Positions 5,275 to 5,280 of a DNA stretch of 5,280 bases are shown here, one piece after another (position 1 is the first letter of the stretch; every line of letters begins with the position of its first letter). The stretch is from contig JBDSEG010000347.1 in the NCBI GenBank assembly GCA_039920165.1, forward strand, positions 1 to 5,280. The letters run 5' to 3'. The translations under genes were made by a program, and so were the position numbers. Origin of the DNA: JBDSEG01 sp039920165. Its GTDB lineage: Bacteria > Pseudomonadota > Gammaproteobacteria > Burkholderiales > Burkholderiaceae_C. The notes beneath the pieces were generated by a model. The model was not told where the DNA came from and made no database searches. It worked only from the letters and a program-made list of their open reading frames with translations.

Positions 5275-5280
5275 TCAAGC

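Noticed and set aside
4634..5278. Minus-strand frames of 121-214 codons over the small genes
   Set aside because: The products are Arg-rich low complexity, no ribosome binding site is evident, and the plus-strand small genes have clear start signals.

Overview
The window is about two-thirds G+C and gene-dense, with strong G/C preference at third codon positions and AGGAG/GGAG ribosome binding sites about 5-6 nt before most starts. Together with a formate-dependent PurT, an OsmB-type lipoprotein and a stand-alone EF-G paralogue, this suggests a Gram-negative proteobacterial chromosome. A betaproteobacterium of the Azoarcus/Thauera kind is my best guess, but that rests on protein flavour and composition, not on a marker gene.

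Layout: (1) 138-2204 (+) encodes a complete EF-G-like translational GTPase of the FusA2/EF-G2 type. (2) 2348-2566 (+) encodes a 72-residue glycine-zipper lipoprotein closely resembling E. coli OsmB; a hairpin plus T-run (2619-2653) closes this transcription unit. (3) 2678-3880 (-) encodes PurT, the formate-dependent GAR transformylase of purine synthesis. (4) 3953-4507 (+) is divergent from purT across 72 bp and encodes a 184-residue protein with an XRE/CI-like helix-turn-helix. It has no Shine-Dalgarno sequence, but a good -10 hexamer lies 7 nt before its ATG, so it may be leaderless. (5) 4508-4778 is non-coding and holds a 60-bp island of about 35% G+C with a putative promoter, followed by a long leader with a perfect 10-bp hairpin. 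(6) 4779-4943 and 4984-5247 (+) are two small genes of unknown function (54 and 87 aa), each with a clear ribosome binding site and probably cotranscribed.

The first three genes are recognisable housekeeping or stress functions without an obvious joint pathway. The right third is the least explained part: a small regulator gene, an AT-rich promoter island that shares a 13-nt element with the regulator's own promoter, and two uncharacterised small proteins. A regulatory link between them is possible but inferred only from that shared element. I see no tRNA, rRNA, CRISPR array, insertion sequence or phage structural gene.
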